The notes under the pieces were generated by a model. The model made no database searches. It was not told where the DNA came from and saw only the letters and a list, made by a program, of their open reading frames with translations. The translations under genes were made by a program, and so were the position numbers. Below, one piece after another: positions 47,795 through 58,910 of a stretch of DNA of 64,000 bases. Source of the DNA: Leucaena leucocephala (taxonomy: Eukaryota > Streptophyta > Magnoliopsida > Fabales > Fabaceae); the NCBI GenBank assembly GCA_037074615.1, contig CM073522.1:29820962-29884961 (forward strand), given 5' to 3'. Every line of letters begins with the position of its first letter. The first letter of the stretch is position 1.

Positions 47795-48361
47795 ATGGAA
47801 CCACTAGCCACCGCCACCACTCCGCCAACCTACCGCGGTGTTCGCATGCGAAAATGGGGAAAATGGGTCTCCGAAATCCGGGAGCCCGGCAAGAAGACCC
47901 GGATATGGTTAGGGAGCCATGACACGCCAGAGATGGCTGCAGCTGCATACGACGTAGCAGCTCTACATTTTCGAGGCCAAGCCGCACGGCTCAACTTCCC
48001 GGAGCTCATCGGCAGCTTGCCCCGCCCGGCAAGCTCTCGACCTGAGGATGTGCAGCTGGCAGCACAGCAAGCAGCAGCATTGACGTTAAGGAGACCGGTG
48101 ATCAGAGGGCCGTCAGAGGCCGCTGGAGGGACTACGTGTACAGTGGTACGGCCGCCGGCGATGGTGGGGCTGTCACTGAGCCAAATTCAAGCTATAAATG
48201 AGTCACCATTGGATTCACCAAAGATGTGGATGCAAATGGCTACTGAAGCTGAAGTAATGCTAGGGTTTGTTGGATTGTCTAATGATGAAGACGAGGATGA
48301 TGTATTAGGGTTAAGTGAATTAGAAGAAACGCAGCATCATGAATCCATTTGGGACTTCTAA
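47795..48361 (+). CDS. AP2/ERF transcription factor, DREB subfamily (ERF020/021/022-like)
   Basis: Intronless, 188 residues. The AP2 domain spans about 13-70: YRGVRMRKWGKWVSEIREPGKKTRIWLGS, then AAAAYDVAALHFRGQAARLNFP. Val at the KWV position and EIREP are of the DREB type, so binding to DRE/CRT (GCCGAC) promoter elements is expected. After the domain come an Ala/Gln-rich stretch (EDVQLAAQQAAALTL), a conserved-looking GLSLSQIQAINESPLDSPKMWMQM block and an acidic C terminus (NDEDEDDVLGLSELEE), a probable activation region. The length and post-domain motif best fit the small ERF020/021/022 type rather than CBF, which has different AP2-flanking signatures. The subgroup is an inference. Single-exon structure and a close TATA box fit a rapidly induced regulator. 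Confidence 0.93.
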   Translation: MEPLATATTPPTYRGVRMRKWGKWVSEIREPGKKTRIWLGSHDTPEMAAAAYDVAALHFRGQAARLNFPELIGSLPRPASSRPEDVQLAAQQAAALTLRRPVIRGPSEAAGGTTCTVVRPPAMVGLSLSQIQAINESPLDSPKMWMQMATEAEVMLGFVGLSNDEDEDDVLGLSELEETQHHESIWDF

Positions 48362-48967
48362 TTAATTGATATTGACTTTTTTTACCAGTGATATAATTGA
48401 TATTGATTATTTAAGGGAGAAAACATTGATATGAAGAAGAATAAGGTTATCTTACTATATTAGATTCGAATATTATATCTAATAAGAATAGCTCTCCTAA
48501 AAGACAATTTTTACACTCATATACATTTAAATTTAAAACCTCATATTTAAACAATCAAAATTATTTCCACTTGAACTAACACCAGTTAATAATCCATGAA
48601 CAATTTGTTAATTATTTTGAATCTCATTATTTTTTTTTTATTCTCTTTACTACTCTCTAATCTTAAATATAAAAATTAGTAAAAAAATTTATTTTAATTC
48701 TAAATATAAAACTCCAACCTATTTTATTATCTATTAAGTTTATATTTTCTTTTAAATTCTCCCTGTTAATTATATATATTAAAAAAATTATTAAAAAATT
48801 AGTTTTTAATGTTAAGGATTAAAGAGAGTATTTTAAAAAAATTAATATATTATTTAACTTTTACATTTAATACTGTAGCTAGTGTTGTTTTCTTTCTCAC
48901 ACACTAGGGAAGAACTGTAGAAGATCAATTGGATATCTCTGAGACAAGATAGAAGTGTCAAAGTTTT

Positions 48968-49159
48968 ATTAACAGGAGTTGGTCCGAATAGTAAGCGGCT
49001 CAGTATCGCTTAAACGAGGTCTCGAGTTTGAGCTTGGCGTACACAGAAAATCCCCGTTGGGAGACTCACCCACCATAACCAGGTGCGCGACGCGGATCGG
49101 ATCTAGATGTAGTCGAGGCAAAGCTCCAGTGAACCGGGTGGACAACCAAAAAACAAAAA
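48968..49159 (+). mobile_element. SINE family B, copy 1 (about 192 bp)
   Basis: A perfect 17-bp target duplication AGAAGTGTCAAAGTTTT lies at 48951-48967 and 49160-49176. The A-box-like TAGTAAGCGGC and the B-box-like CGAGTTTGAGCTTGG are spaced as in tRNA. The body has GAGACTCACCCACCATAACC and GTGCGCGACGCGGATCGG. The end is A-rich. Confidence 0.88.
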
Positions 49160-50103
49160 AGAAGTGTCAAAGTTTTGACCATAGCACAACTTATCCAATA
49201 ATTCTGAAGATAAGATGACAGTCCCTTTATATCTTTTTATCCTGCAATATAAATAACTAATGATTTATATCTCAATATATATAAAATTTATTTTGCATTA
49301 CCCTATTTTAAAAATATAATTATAATAATAATATTATTATTTTTGTACAATATATAAATACGAACAAATGCCCCAATTGAATTGAGATATAAACATAGAA
49401 ACATACGAGCCATGTGACATATACACATAATATCACTTGGAATATTTAAAGATTTTGCATCTCAGTCAAATATTTCAGAATGTATTTTCTTTTATTTTAA
49501 ATTTACAAAGTACACTTGATCTCAACCAAAAGGCTTGAGAAAGGTATAAAATTTATAAATTACTTGCATAATATCTATTTTTGGTTTTCCAGGAGGCTTT
49601 CATTAGATTCCCAGCCTCCACAGGCATATCTATTTATGCAAAATGCTTTTACTTAATTTGTATGTCTTAAGGTTGAATTATAATGCCAATGAGGTGGAAA
49701 ACAATGAAAAGAAATAATGCCATTAATATAAATATCAAACATAATATTGTTAGTGATGAGTCTCATTTCTTTCTCTCAAAAGTATATTTTTCCACCTTAT
49801 TAAAACAAAAAAGACCTGACGAGACATATCCTAATTGTAAAACCTCAATCTAGATTAATCAATTACTCAAATATCAAATAATAATATCTAAAAAAAGTGC
49901 CAAACATCATATACCCTAAGGGGTTATGAAAAAAAAAACCTTTTAAATGTGGAAAGGAAAAATTGATGTTATAACACTCTTTGGTATCATTATTTCTTAA
50001 ATTTAAGTAAATTTATAAATGATGCGACCGTAAAAGATCATGTCAAGTGTTTTTTTCTTTGGTAGGAATTATGAAGAATATTTAGTTAAGTTAATTATTT
50101 TGA

Positions 50104-50374
50104 CCCATCGTCTATAGATTCAACTAAGAAAGAGTAAAATATACGATCATTAGGAATGTGTTCAATCCCTGAAAAGTACTACTTTATTATATTTCTAATC
50201 GCAACGTTTAGGGAGACATTCTAGCTCCTGAGTACCTAAGTTTAAATCTGAAGGTAATAGACGACTTGCTCTGCCCGATATTAGTATCATCTAAGAGGAA
50301 GAGAGACTTCACACTACCTTTAGATTGTAAATGAGCCCAACTTTTTTCTAAAAAAAATTATAACAAAAAAAAAA
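50104..50374 (+). mobile_element. SINE family A, copy 4
   Basis: Aligns with copy 1 from CCCATCGTCTATAGATTCAA through AAAGTACTACTTTATTATAT and GAGTACCTAAGTTTA to a terminal A-run. The flanks AAGTTAATTATTTTG and AAGTTAAGCATTTTTG form only an imperfect duplication. Confidence 0.75.
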
Positions 50375-52114
50375 GTTAAGCATTTTTGTAATTTAAATAG
50401 GTGATCTTTTTTTCATATAAATTAATTAAATTTTTTATTTTAAAATTGAAATCTCCTGCAAATTATTATTTACTTATCTATTTTTTTACGGATTACGAAT
50501 CTTCTCCCAACCAAAGTTTATTTGGACCTACAAGTAAAGACTTTGGAGATACAAGTTATCAGAGACTCAATTATTGATAGGCCTACAAATTTATTATAAA
50601 GAACCTTATCTTGAAAAAGCTAAGCACGTGTCTTTTACTTCGCAGCATGACTTTTTCTTTTGATAGAAATTTGGGGAACATTTGCATGAGAAGTTGTTAA
50701 GCAATTCAAATAAAACCCACTTGTTATAATTGCCCCTACAAATCCCTTCAAGCACATCTGATAAAATTAGAACGATACAGAGAAAATTATCATATCCTCT
50801 ATGCAAAGATTATAATTTGCCTCTGCAAGCTCAAAATTGAATTTTTAATGCACTACCAATATTAATATAAAATATAACATCTAAGGCTCACTTATCTCAG
50901 TTTATCATATTTCTTAGAATTGGTTTGGTTGCAATTAAAGAAAGGTAATTTCTTTTCAACGAAGTAAAACATCTATTATGTTCATGAAATCATTACTTAG
51001 TAACAATTTTTAATTCCATTCCATTTTTGAGCCATTCTTTTCTACAAATCAAGTGAGCCACCTAAGTGTACTTCTAGAGAAATTAACTTTAAAAAAAAAT
51101 TACATGTGATTTGCTTGTTTAACTTCTTACCTTTCAAGAAGTTGAAACTATTTTTTAAATAAATTTATTTATTAAAATTTAAGACATAAATACCTTTTTA
51201 TTTCATAACGTTATGATTTACCAATTTCTCTGTCTCTTAAAGGGCTGGCCTGGGCAGTGCTATAAAATATCACTATAAGAACTAAGCAACTTTGTTGTGA
51301 GTAATGGGGGAATCAAACTCACAAATCACTGCGTTTATGGTGTGGAACTTGTGAAATTTGATGCATAGGAACTCAAGAAGAGTGCAAGTGCTAAGATAAT
51401 AAATGCTAAGGAATTAAGAGATTTGGTGCTAAGCAAGGTTGAAAAAAAGTTGTTCCATCTAATCCTAAATGTATAAACTAAATAACTAATTTAAAGATGT
51501 CAAGAAAATTAATCAAGTCGATTATTTGTAACAAATATGAGTCAATTTTCTTAAAATACCCCCTTTAACTATTACCCCATTGATGAAACCCCTATTTAAT
51601 GTATGCAATAAATAGGCATAGCTTCAAAAACTATATATAAATTTAAGAGACAACAAATTGAAGTCTTATATTTAATATTAAAACAAATCCCTCAATCATC
51701 TCTTATATTTAGGATTAAGGGAGGAGTATCAAATAAGTTGGAGGCCCAACATCCATGTCACTGGTAAAATTCTCTGGTGATCAAATTGTCAGCAACCTAT
51801 GTATCAGAACTACTATAACAGCATAACCTATAAATCTTCTGAACTTTTCTTCCATGAAGGAAGAGGAAAACAATTGGCTCATCTATGGACTAGAATGTTG
51901 AAAAAAAGTCCTAGATATTAATTTCTAGGCAATTTTCTGGAGAATATGAAATAAAGCAATTTGGTTTCCTTCTCTTCCTGAAGGAACTCAAGGCATATTT
52001 AGTCCATAGATTGGCTAAGAATGGAATGTTGATTGCCATGAATTTCAGTCTGTTTTTGAAGGAATTAAACACATTTTCTCAAACATTGAGTAAAGTCTAA
52101 GAACTAAGCCCCAT

Positions 52115-52322
52115 ACTATTCATGACCTACAAATAATACAACTTGTTATAGATTTTATCATATATATTTTATATATTGATAACATGACAATCCTTACAGT
52201 TTTAAAGTAAACCTAAAAACTATTCATGACCTACAAATAATACAACTTGTTATAGATTTTATCATATATATTTGATATATTGATAACATGACAATCCTTA
52301 CAGTTTTAAAGTAAACCTAAAA
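52115..52322 (+). repeat. 104-bp tandem duplication
   Basis: Units 52115-52218 and 52219-52322 both begin ACTATTCATGACCTACAAAT and differ by about one base (TTTTATATA versus TTTGATATA). It is therefore recent, or maintained. Confidence 0.92.
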
Positions 52323-53911
52323 ACAACATAGTCAAAATTTTGACTTCTTCTGTTGCTTTTTATGAAGCATGTAATAGAAAACATACAAGTGAAGCAAACA
52401 ACATTTTAAAAAACAAGATGACGACGACATGTCAGAGAATCCATTTCATGAAAGAGTGACAAGGGAGAGAAAGAATCAAGAGGTCTGCAGCTTACCCTGA
52501 CAAAACAAACTCACAGTTTGGTTCATCTCAATGGATCCAATGTTAATCAGAAAGGCCAATGCATTTTTATTCCCCATTCTACCTTGATTTGGATTCGGTG
52601 TGGACCTATGCACTAAAAACCCAAACCTTCCAGAGATAATAACAAGAAATTCTTAATAAAATTCAATCTACAAGAGATAGATAAATCAAGTCAATCATGA
52701 ATAAACTTGAAAACATGTAAGAACTAAGTCCAAACATATAGATTTGAATCTTCTAAATTTTCTCAAGAGAATGAACTTGATGAATTTCAGAAAAAGAAAG
52801 ATGCTAAATATGAGGGCCGCTAATTCTCTTATTTCTTACATGTGAGCCCCAAATTAATTGTGCTCTCAAATGGTCCAAATTTTCAAGATTACATGTTCTT
52901 TTCATATGCTTGATGCGGTTTTGCATCTTTTCTGTAAATCAAATATTTTGACAAGAATATGTATCACCAGAACAAAAAAAGATATTTTGACTAGAAAATA
53001 TTCCTCCTGTTAACCAAGCTGCAAAATCAATCCAGAAACACATGCTTACCTTATATTTTTAATTGTCTTCCAAGCAGAACCTACACAGAACCATCATGAT
53101 GAGAAGCATAGCTGGTAGCTCCCCTCAATTTCAAGGCGAAGTTTCACACCACATTCACTCATTATGTTCGAAGAACAACCAAATTCTTGCTTCCAGATCA
53201 CTTCCAGCCTCAATTACTATTATAATAAAACAAACTTCAACTAAAGGTCTTGAACTATATTAATGTCAATAGTCCTTAATTATTGATGACAGGAGACAAT
53301 GGCAGTTGTATCTTAATAGCAGCAGCGACTGAAGCAAAATAGGAAAAGTTATTGTTTATTTTCAAAGTAAGCTTTTCCAGCGAAAACAATGGAGCCGTAA
53401 TTAAAAACTTCTTTTCATCTCCCATAGGATGCAAGTTAAATGTCTGTAGGAGGTGCTGATAATTCACATTCATTACATATATAATTGCTCATCGACATTA
53501 ATGCGGTTATAGTAAATATCAGTGGCACATATAGTCCTCCCACAATTTGAAACTTAAAACGGGGGATAAATAAAAATGCACCCCTTCAACTTTAGCCTTC
53601 AGGTTGTTTTCAAACACTTTTTTCAAAGGGTGATAAATGTAAACACACCCGATTGACTTTAGGTCACTTGCAAACACCACTTTTCAGCCTGAAAAAACTG
53701 AAAATTAGGCCAATAAAGGAGTTGTTGCAAAGGTAGGGAGACAAAACAGCATAAAGAAGGAGATCAGAAAGAAATCAACCTCATTGCCAGTGACCAGTAC
53801 CCGAACTGAAAAGCACATATGTTGATTAACAGGTCAAAACTAGTCCACTTGAGGGTTACAAGGGAAATGCTGAGCATTGAGCAAAACCTCTACAAAATTC
53901 AGCATTTGCAT

Positions 53912-55378
53912 TTACTTCTCTATAATGCTCCAGTATCTACTCATTAATTCGGACTGCATTGCTTTTGTGTTTGACTTCTCCAGACGCTTACTTACTGACA
54001 TGCAAACCCGAAAATTAGGTTTAAGACCCTTATCCATCATCTCATGCAGAATCTTCGAGGCCTGCAGCACATTGCCTTTCTTCAAATGGAGGGCTGCAAG
54101 CAAACTGTAGTTTGCATTGCTTGAATACCTCTGCTTTGTAACAGAACCAACCACAAACTTATGCGCTTCCTCATATTTTTTTGATCTGAAGTAAGCCTTA
54201 ATTATTGCAGCATTAGATTCAATAGAAGGTTCAACACCCCTCCCAACCATTTTATCAAGAAATTCCAATACTAAATCAAAATGGCCACGTTTACATAGGA
54301 AGTTAATAAATATATCACATGTACTTGCATCTGGTAAACCATAGTCCTTTTCTATTGACCCAAGCATTCGGGTAGCTTCAGCAAATTTTTCATTTGAACA
54401 TAAACAACTAATCACCATATTATAACTAGTTATATTTGGAGCACAACCATTTTGCTTCATCTCTTTTAGCAATTTTTGCGCCCTTTCACAATCCCTTCTT
54501 CTACAAAATTCCCTAATCAAGACATTATAATGATTAACCTTCCTCCCTGCTGTCCCTATTACAAACTCAGCTATATCAAATGAACCAGAAACACAAAACA
54601 TTTCTATCAATGACCAGACGCCTGAAGTTTGACATGACCCTCCAACCTCATTTAACAAAGAAATTACTTTCTTTGTAGATTCCATAAGAGAAGCCTTGTG
54701 CAAACTTGAATCTAGCAAGAAACTAAATGCTTTTTGTTCCAAGCGCACACATTTACGGTTAAATTCTTTCAAAATGGGAGCCATTACCTCATAATCTTCC
54801 AATCGGCCACAATTATCAATAACCAGGCTACATATATGCGAATCATGACAAAATTCCGGATGTGAAGCCCCAAGCCAATCAAAGAATCGCAATGCTGACA
54901 CTCTTTCACGAGACAATATCTGAAACATTTTTACACATGACGGTATGGATAAAGTTACATTCTTCGCATTGAACTTGGAGCTCAAATCATTCTCGCCCCC
55001 TCTCAACAAGTCAATGATTTCAGAGACTTGCTTAGCAGTTGCAAACGGTGTACGCTGATCAATAGAAGCAAAGTACGACCTAAAATGCCTACGAGTATAA
55101 AGTCTATACAAATCAATCTTCAAGTATATGCATCCATCGAAAATTTGTAAGGATGATGATGAAGGACTAACAAACTGGTATTTAGTTGTGAAAACTGAGG
55201 AATTCAGAGAGGTTGAAGAGTGAAAGAGGCTGAATCTGATGTATAAATTTGAAGGGGGTCTTGTCGTAGGTAAGTTAGTGGAAAGGATTGGTGGCAATAA
55301 GGAGTGATAGAGTAGAAATTTAGAGGAGAGAGGTTTCAAGGAGTACCTGATAGTTTTGCAGAAGTTTCGGATTTCCAT
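53912..55378 (-). CDS. P-class pentatricopeptide repeat (PPR) protein
   Basis: Intronless, 488 residues from ATG at 55378. The N terminus is rich in Arg, Ser and Lys with few acids (MEIRNFCKTIRYSLKPLSSKF), as in mitochondrial targeting peptides. From about residue 160 to the end come 35-residue PPR units, for example HYNVLIREFCRRRDCERAQKLLKEMKQNGCAPN, ITSYNMVISCLCSNEKFAEATRMLGSIEKDYGLPD, ASTCDIFINFLCKRGHFDLVLEFLDKMVGRGVEPS and NYSLLAALHLKKGNVLQASKILHEMMDKGLKPN. No E, DYW or SMR domain follows, so it is P-class. Such proteins bind organelle RNA to stabilise, splice or promote translation of specific transcripts. The RNA target cannot be read reliably here. The ATG is the first in frame after an upstream leader. 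Confidence 0.93.
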   Translation of the reverse strand: MEIRNFCKTIRYSLKPLSSKFLLYHSLLPPILSTNLPTTRPPSNLYIRFSLFHSSTSLNSSVFTTKYQFVSPSSSSLQIFDGCIYLKIDLYRLYTRRHFRSYFASIDQRTPFATAKQVSEIIDLLRGGENDLSSKFNAKNVTLSIPSCVKMFQILSRERVSALRFFDWLGASHPEFCHDSHICSLVIDNCGRLEDYEVMAPILKEFNRKCVRLEQKAFSFLLDSSLHKASLMESTKKVISLLNEVGGSCQTSGVWSLIEMFCVSGSFDIAEFVIGTAGRKVNHYNVLIREFCRRRDCERAQKLLKEMKQNGCAPNITSYNMVISCLCSNEKFAEATRMLGSIEKDYGLPDASTCDIFINFLCKRGHFDLVLEFLDKMVGRGVEPSIESNAAIIKAYFRSKKYEEAHKFVVGSVTKQRYSSNANYSLLAALHLKKGNVLQASKILHEMMDKGLKPNFRVCMSVSKRLEKSNTKAMQSELMSRYWSIIEK

Positions 55379-57179
55379 ACGAACTTTTGAGTTCGCATTT
55401 ACCTCAAACCCTAATTATACCACCAAGTCTCCCAATTTCATCGTCGCCGTTGTTCGATTTTTCTTCGCCCAGAAGATTTTCTACTCTCTACAGTTTCATG
55501 CCAGAGTGAAAATTGCTTTTCTGTAAGCCTATTATCATCCCTGCCGGATTCAGCTCCTCCTCCTCCTCCTCCGCTGTTTTCTTTGCCATTATTTTCCCTT
55601 TTTCCCCTTTGTTTTTTTTTTCATTTGCGCGGAGTAACATTATTTTAATAATAATTATTTTCAATTATACCATTATTTAATACTTTTCTCTGCTATTTTT
55701 ATATAAAAATTAATTAATTGATTTAAATAAATTAAAAATTAAATAAATTTATTAATTATAATTAAATACAAACCATCCTATATTAAATTAATACTAACTT
55801 TAATTCTTATAATTTTTTTATTTTAATTTTTATCTCTCAATTTTTTTTTAAATATTAGTTCTTATATTTTAATAAAAGTATAGATCATTTTATTTTTTGA
55901 ATAACTAAAATTTATAATTTAATATTATAAAAGTTAAAGTTAAAATGAGAATAAATTAGATAGACCAAACATAATTCTAAATTATTTTAAATATTTTATT
56001 CATATTTATTAAATTCTATAAAATAATTTTCAATCAAATAGTTCACTCTCCCAAAACTTATTTTATGAATATATATATATATATATATATATAAAAGAAA
56101 AGACGGGCTTGTCATAATCATGATCCCATGCAATGTTTTATTTGGAAGAAAGTTCATGCTCCTCCTAGATTAAGTTGGATATGCAACTCTAGCATTTCTA
56201 GACTAAATGAACAAGCTCTGGAATTTGTTGTCATCCAACATCTTTTGTTTGATCTAAAAACTACTTCCATGAATATCCCCAATACTATCCATGAGGATAT
56301 TCGTTTCTTAGTTCTTTTGTTTCTTTCTCGTGTGGGGTAGGATAGATGTTATTTTATATAATAGGCATATAGATAATTTTATTTTTCCTTAGTTTATTGG
56401 AACTTTGTAGTTGTTGTTATTATTGTTATCTTAATATCATTTTTGCCTTTTTACTTAGAAAAATGGTATAATTTTTTTAATAAAAATATATTAATTGTAT
56501 AAATTTGAGTATCCATCACCTTAATTAAAGTTTACTTATTAATTATCAAGTCACTTTCTTTCATTACATAATTTTTAAATTATAGGGTGAATTTGATTTA
56601 AAATAAATATTTAGGAGATGATAAAATTGAGCTCAACTTATATACAATAGTTGAGCATATTTGAAGCTACTCAGGCTTTTTTTAAGTCTAGTTTCAATTT
56701 TGAATTTTGTAGTTGAAAAAATAAATCATAAGTTTTAGCCCTTATTTAAAGTCAATAACACTAGCTCTATGTTTAGTATGATAAAATTAGGAGTTGAGAG
56801 GTAGAAGTTAAATCAAATATTTCTTTTGTTTGGTATCATGGAACCCGTCTCATTTTTAATATTTTGTCCCATTTCAATTTTATCTAAAAAGTTGAGAATT
56901 GACATGGGTTTCATAGAAGTAAAATATTTTGAACTATTTTACTCCAATTTATGAAATTCATAGACGTAACAAATATTTTGGACCATTTTACCCTAACTTA
57001 TTCTACTTTCATCCATTTTCTTTTCTTTTTTTTAAAAAAAATTATACATCAATTTCATACTCATTTCTAACATACCAAACAAATTTTTAAAACCTATTTA
57101 TAGACTAATTCCATTTTCACTTCTATTTTTACTTTCACTCTCATAAAAAAACTCTTCTGTAACGTATAATACCAAATAA
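55379..57179. other. Spacer upstream of the PPR gene
   Basis: 55379-55620 is the likely promoter and leader of the PPR gene. The rest is AT-rich, with an (AT)12 run at 56069-56092 and a 70-codon frame at 56128-56340 that I do not recognise and do not call. Confidence 0.5.
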
Positions 57180-57512
57180 TTCTTAAAGATGTTATTTTTC
57201 AGTAGCACTCAATATTCTAAATTAATTTGTGGTTCATCAAATATCCTAAAGTATTTTTTTCAATAACATATAATATCTTAAAGTATTTTTAGTGCAATTG
57301 TGCCCTTAAAATATTTTTCTCTATAGTAATAAGCACATTAAAATTAAAATACTGAGTGCTATTAAAAAATATTTTAGGACACTAAATGTATAAAAAATTA
57401 TTGAAAAAAAATATTTTAAGATACTGGAGATTAATAAAAAATATTTTAGAATAATAAATAAATTATAAATTTACTTAGAATGTTAAATGCTACTGATAAA
57501 ATATTTTAAATG
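57180..57512. mobile_element. Foldback element (about 333 bp)
   Basis: The two halves are inverted copies. The left contains CAGTAGCACTCAATATTCTA and AATATCCTAAAGTATTTTTT. The right, inverted, reads CAGTAGCATTTAACATTCTA and further in AGTATCTTAAAATATTTTTT. TAGCACTCA recurs inverted as TGAGTGCTA in the centre. No ORF and no clear target duplication. Confidence 0.6.
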
Positions 57513-57670
57513 TAGGATATAACTTAACCTTTCTTAAAAAAAATCTCGACACTAAATTTTTAAAACAAAAATAAACTATGAATTTAGAAACCATTAGGAG
57601 TTGGGCTGATTGGGCTTTGGAGGTTTTCCATAAATTTCTTGCAAGTAGCAACAGAACGTTTATATGTTAT

Positions 57671-57852
57671 ATTAATACATATTGGTCTGAGTAGTAAGCG
57701 GTTCGATATCGTTTAAACGAGGTATTGAGTTCGAATCTTGGCGTATATATAAAATTTCCGTTAGGAGACTCACCTACTATAACCAAGTGCGCGACGCGGG
57801 TCGAATTTAAATATAATCGAGATAAAACTTCAGTAAACTAGGTAGGAAAAAA
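57671..57852 (+). mobile_element. SINE family B, copy 2 (about 182 bp)
   Basis: Flanked by AACGTTTATATGTTAT (57655-57670) and AACGTTTATATATTAT (57853-57868), 15 of 16 matching. It has TAGTAAGCGG and GAGTTCGAATCTTGG as A and B boxes, and TGCGCGACGCGGGTCGAA in common with copy 1. Confidence 0.85.
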
Positions 57853-57950
57853 AACGTTTATATATTATGATGGGGCTTTTTGTCTCTTTAATTGTAGGCT
57901 CACAAGGTCTAAAAGGGCTTCAATGGAATGTACTTTGCCTCACATTGTAG

Positions 57951-58015
57951 CAATATTCACTCTTAGTCAGGATAAAGCTACGATAAATCGAGTAGACAAC
58001 TAAAAAAAAGACACT
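57951..58015 (+). repeat. 3' tail fragment of SINE family B
   Basis: GGATAAAGCTACGATAAATC, GAGTAGACAACTAAAAAAAA matches the end of SINE B (AAAGCTCCAGTGAACC, GGTGGACAACCAAAAAAC). No head is present. Confidence 0.6.
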
Positions 58016-58024
58016 TGTATGTTA

Positions 58025-58247
58025 CTCATTGTTCGTAGGTTCAATTAGTAAAAAAGTGAGATATACGATTATTTAGAATATATTTGATCCTTAAGAAATA
58101 TTATTTTATTGTAGTTTCAGTCGCGACGCTCATGGGTGCCTAGGTTTATGCTTATATTGCCTATGAGAAAAGAAAATTCTGTCTTACCTTTTTATCGTGG
58201 GTGAACTTAACATTTTTTAAAATTTTTTTTACTAAAATAAAAAAAAG
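58025..58247 (+). mobile_element. SINE family A, copy 5 (internally shortened)
   Basis: Matches copy 1 from CTCATTGTTCGTAGGTTCAA through TTATTGTAGTTTCAGTCGCG and CTTACCTTTTTATCGTGGGT to an A-rich end. It lacks about 45 bp of the middle. The flanks do not give a convincing duplication. Confidence 0.7.
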
Positions 58248-58669
58248 GCTCTTTGGAAGAGATGAAATATTGTAAACTCCGTAAGGATAATTTTGAGATA
58301 ATATAATAATTATAGGTGAAATAGAATCTATCCAATGGTTTGAAAGAAGAAAATCCTCTCCCTATCTTGCTTGATATTAAAAAGTTATGTGGGGTTTAGA
58401 GATGGACATTTTATTTACTTGTCAGTTACTATATTTTTTATTTAAATATTATTTCTATTTTGTTTTTTTATCTAAATATTACTAAGTTCTATATGAATAG
58501 TTTTTTTTTACATATTTTAATTATGATTTAATTGATCATAATTCAACTATAAATAAATGTTTGAGTATTAAATTATTGTCTTAACCGATTGAAGGAAGGT
58601 CTTCATACCCTGCTTTTTCTTTAACCTCTAACAAGGTAGGGTCAAGGAAAAGGGAACAAATTTTTAGAA

Positions 58670-58910
58670 GCTGTTTGATACAAACACTTTTGAAGGAAGG
58701 AGAGGGGGGTTATAACATTTTTTTGAATTAAATTTTAAAAAATTAGATAAATAGGGTTATAAAATTTTAATAAAGAGAATATGTAAGATAAAAAAATTAA
58801 AAAAAACTATTTAAATTTTTTTGACCATATTTCTCTAATTTTTTAAAATTTAATTCGAAATTTTTTTCTCTCCCTTCAAATCCCTATATCTTCAAATATG
58901 CACAACCACA
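58670..58910. mobile_element. Foldback MITE
   Basis: GAATTAAATTTTAAAAAATT on the left (near 58725) is repeated inverted on the right (near 58835-58855). The subterminal GGAGAGG and CTCTCCC also pair. Borders are uncertain. Confidence 0.5.

Larger units (their letters stand above)
48362..53911. other. Spacer between ERF and PPR genes
   Basis: Contains a Stowaway-like MITE at 48653-48828 (TA borders; ends CTCTCTAATCTTAAATAT and, inverted, CTCTCTTTAATCCTTAAC), SINE B copy 1, SINE A copy 4, a Stowaway-family relic at about 51453-51727, and a 104-bp tandem duplication. 52480-53270 is less AT-rich with splice-like signals on the minus strand, possibly 3' UTR introns of the PPR gene, but nothing firm. 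Confidence 0.5.

Noticed and set aside
49021..49060. B-box-like sequence taken as a tRNA gene
   Set aside because: No cloverleaf, and the whole unit has a 17-bp target duplication and an A-rich end, so it is a SINE.
52480..53270. Minus-strand splice-like signals (GGTAAGC, GTAAGCATG) as extra PPR exons
   Set aside because: No open coding frame connects them; they could be 3' UTR introns, but nothing decisive is visible.
56128..56340. 70-codon open frame MQCFIWKKVHAPPRLSW...
   Set aside because: Isolated in AT-rich sequence, no recognised motif, no splice partners; most likely chance or a very old transposon relic.
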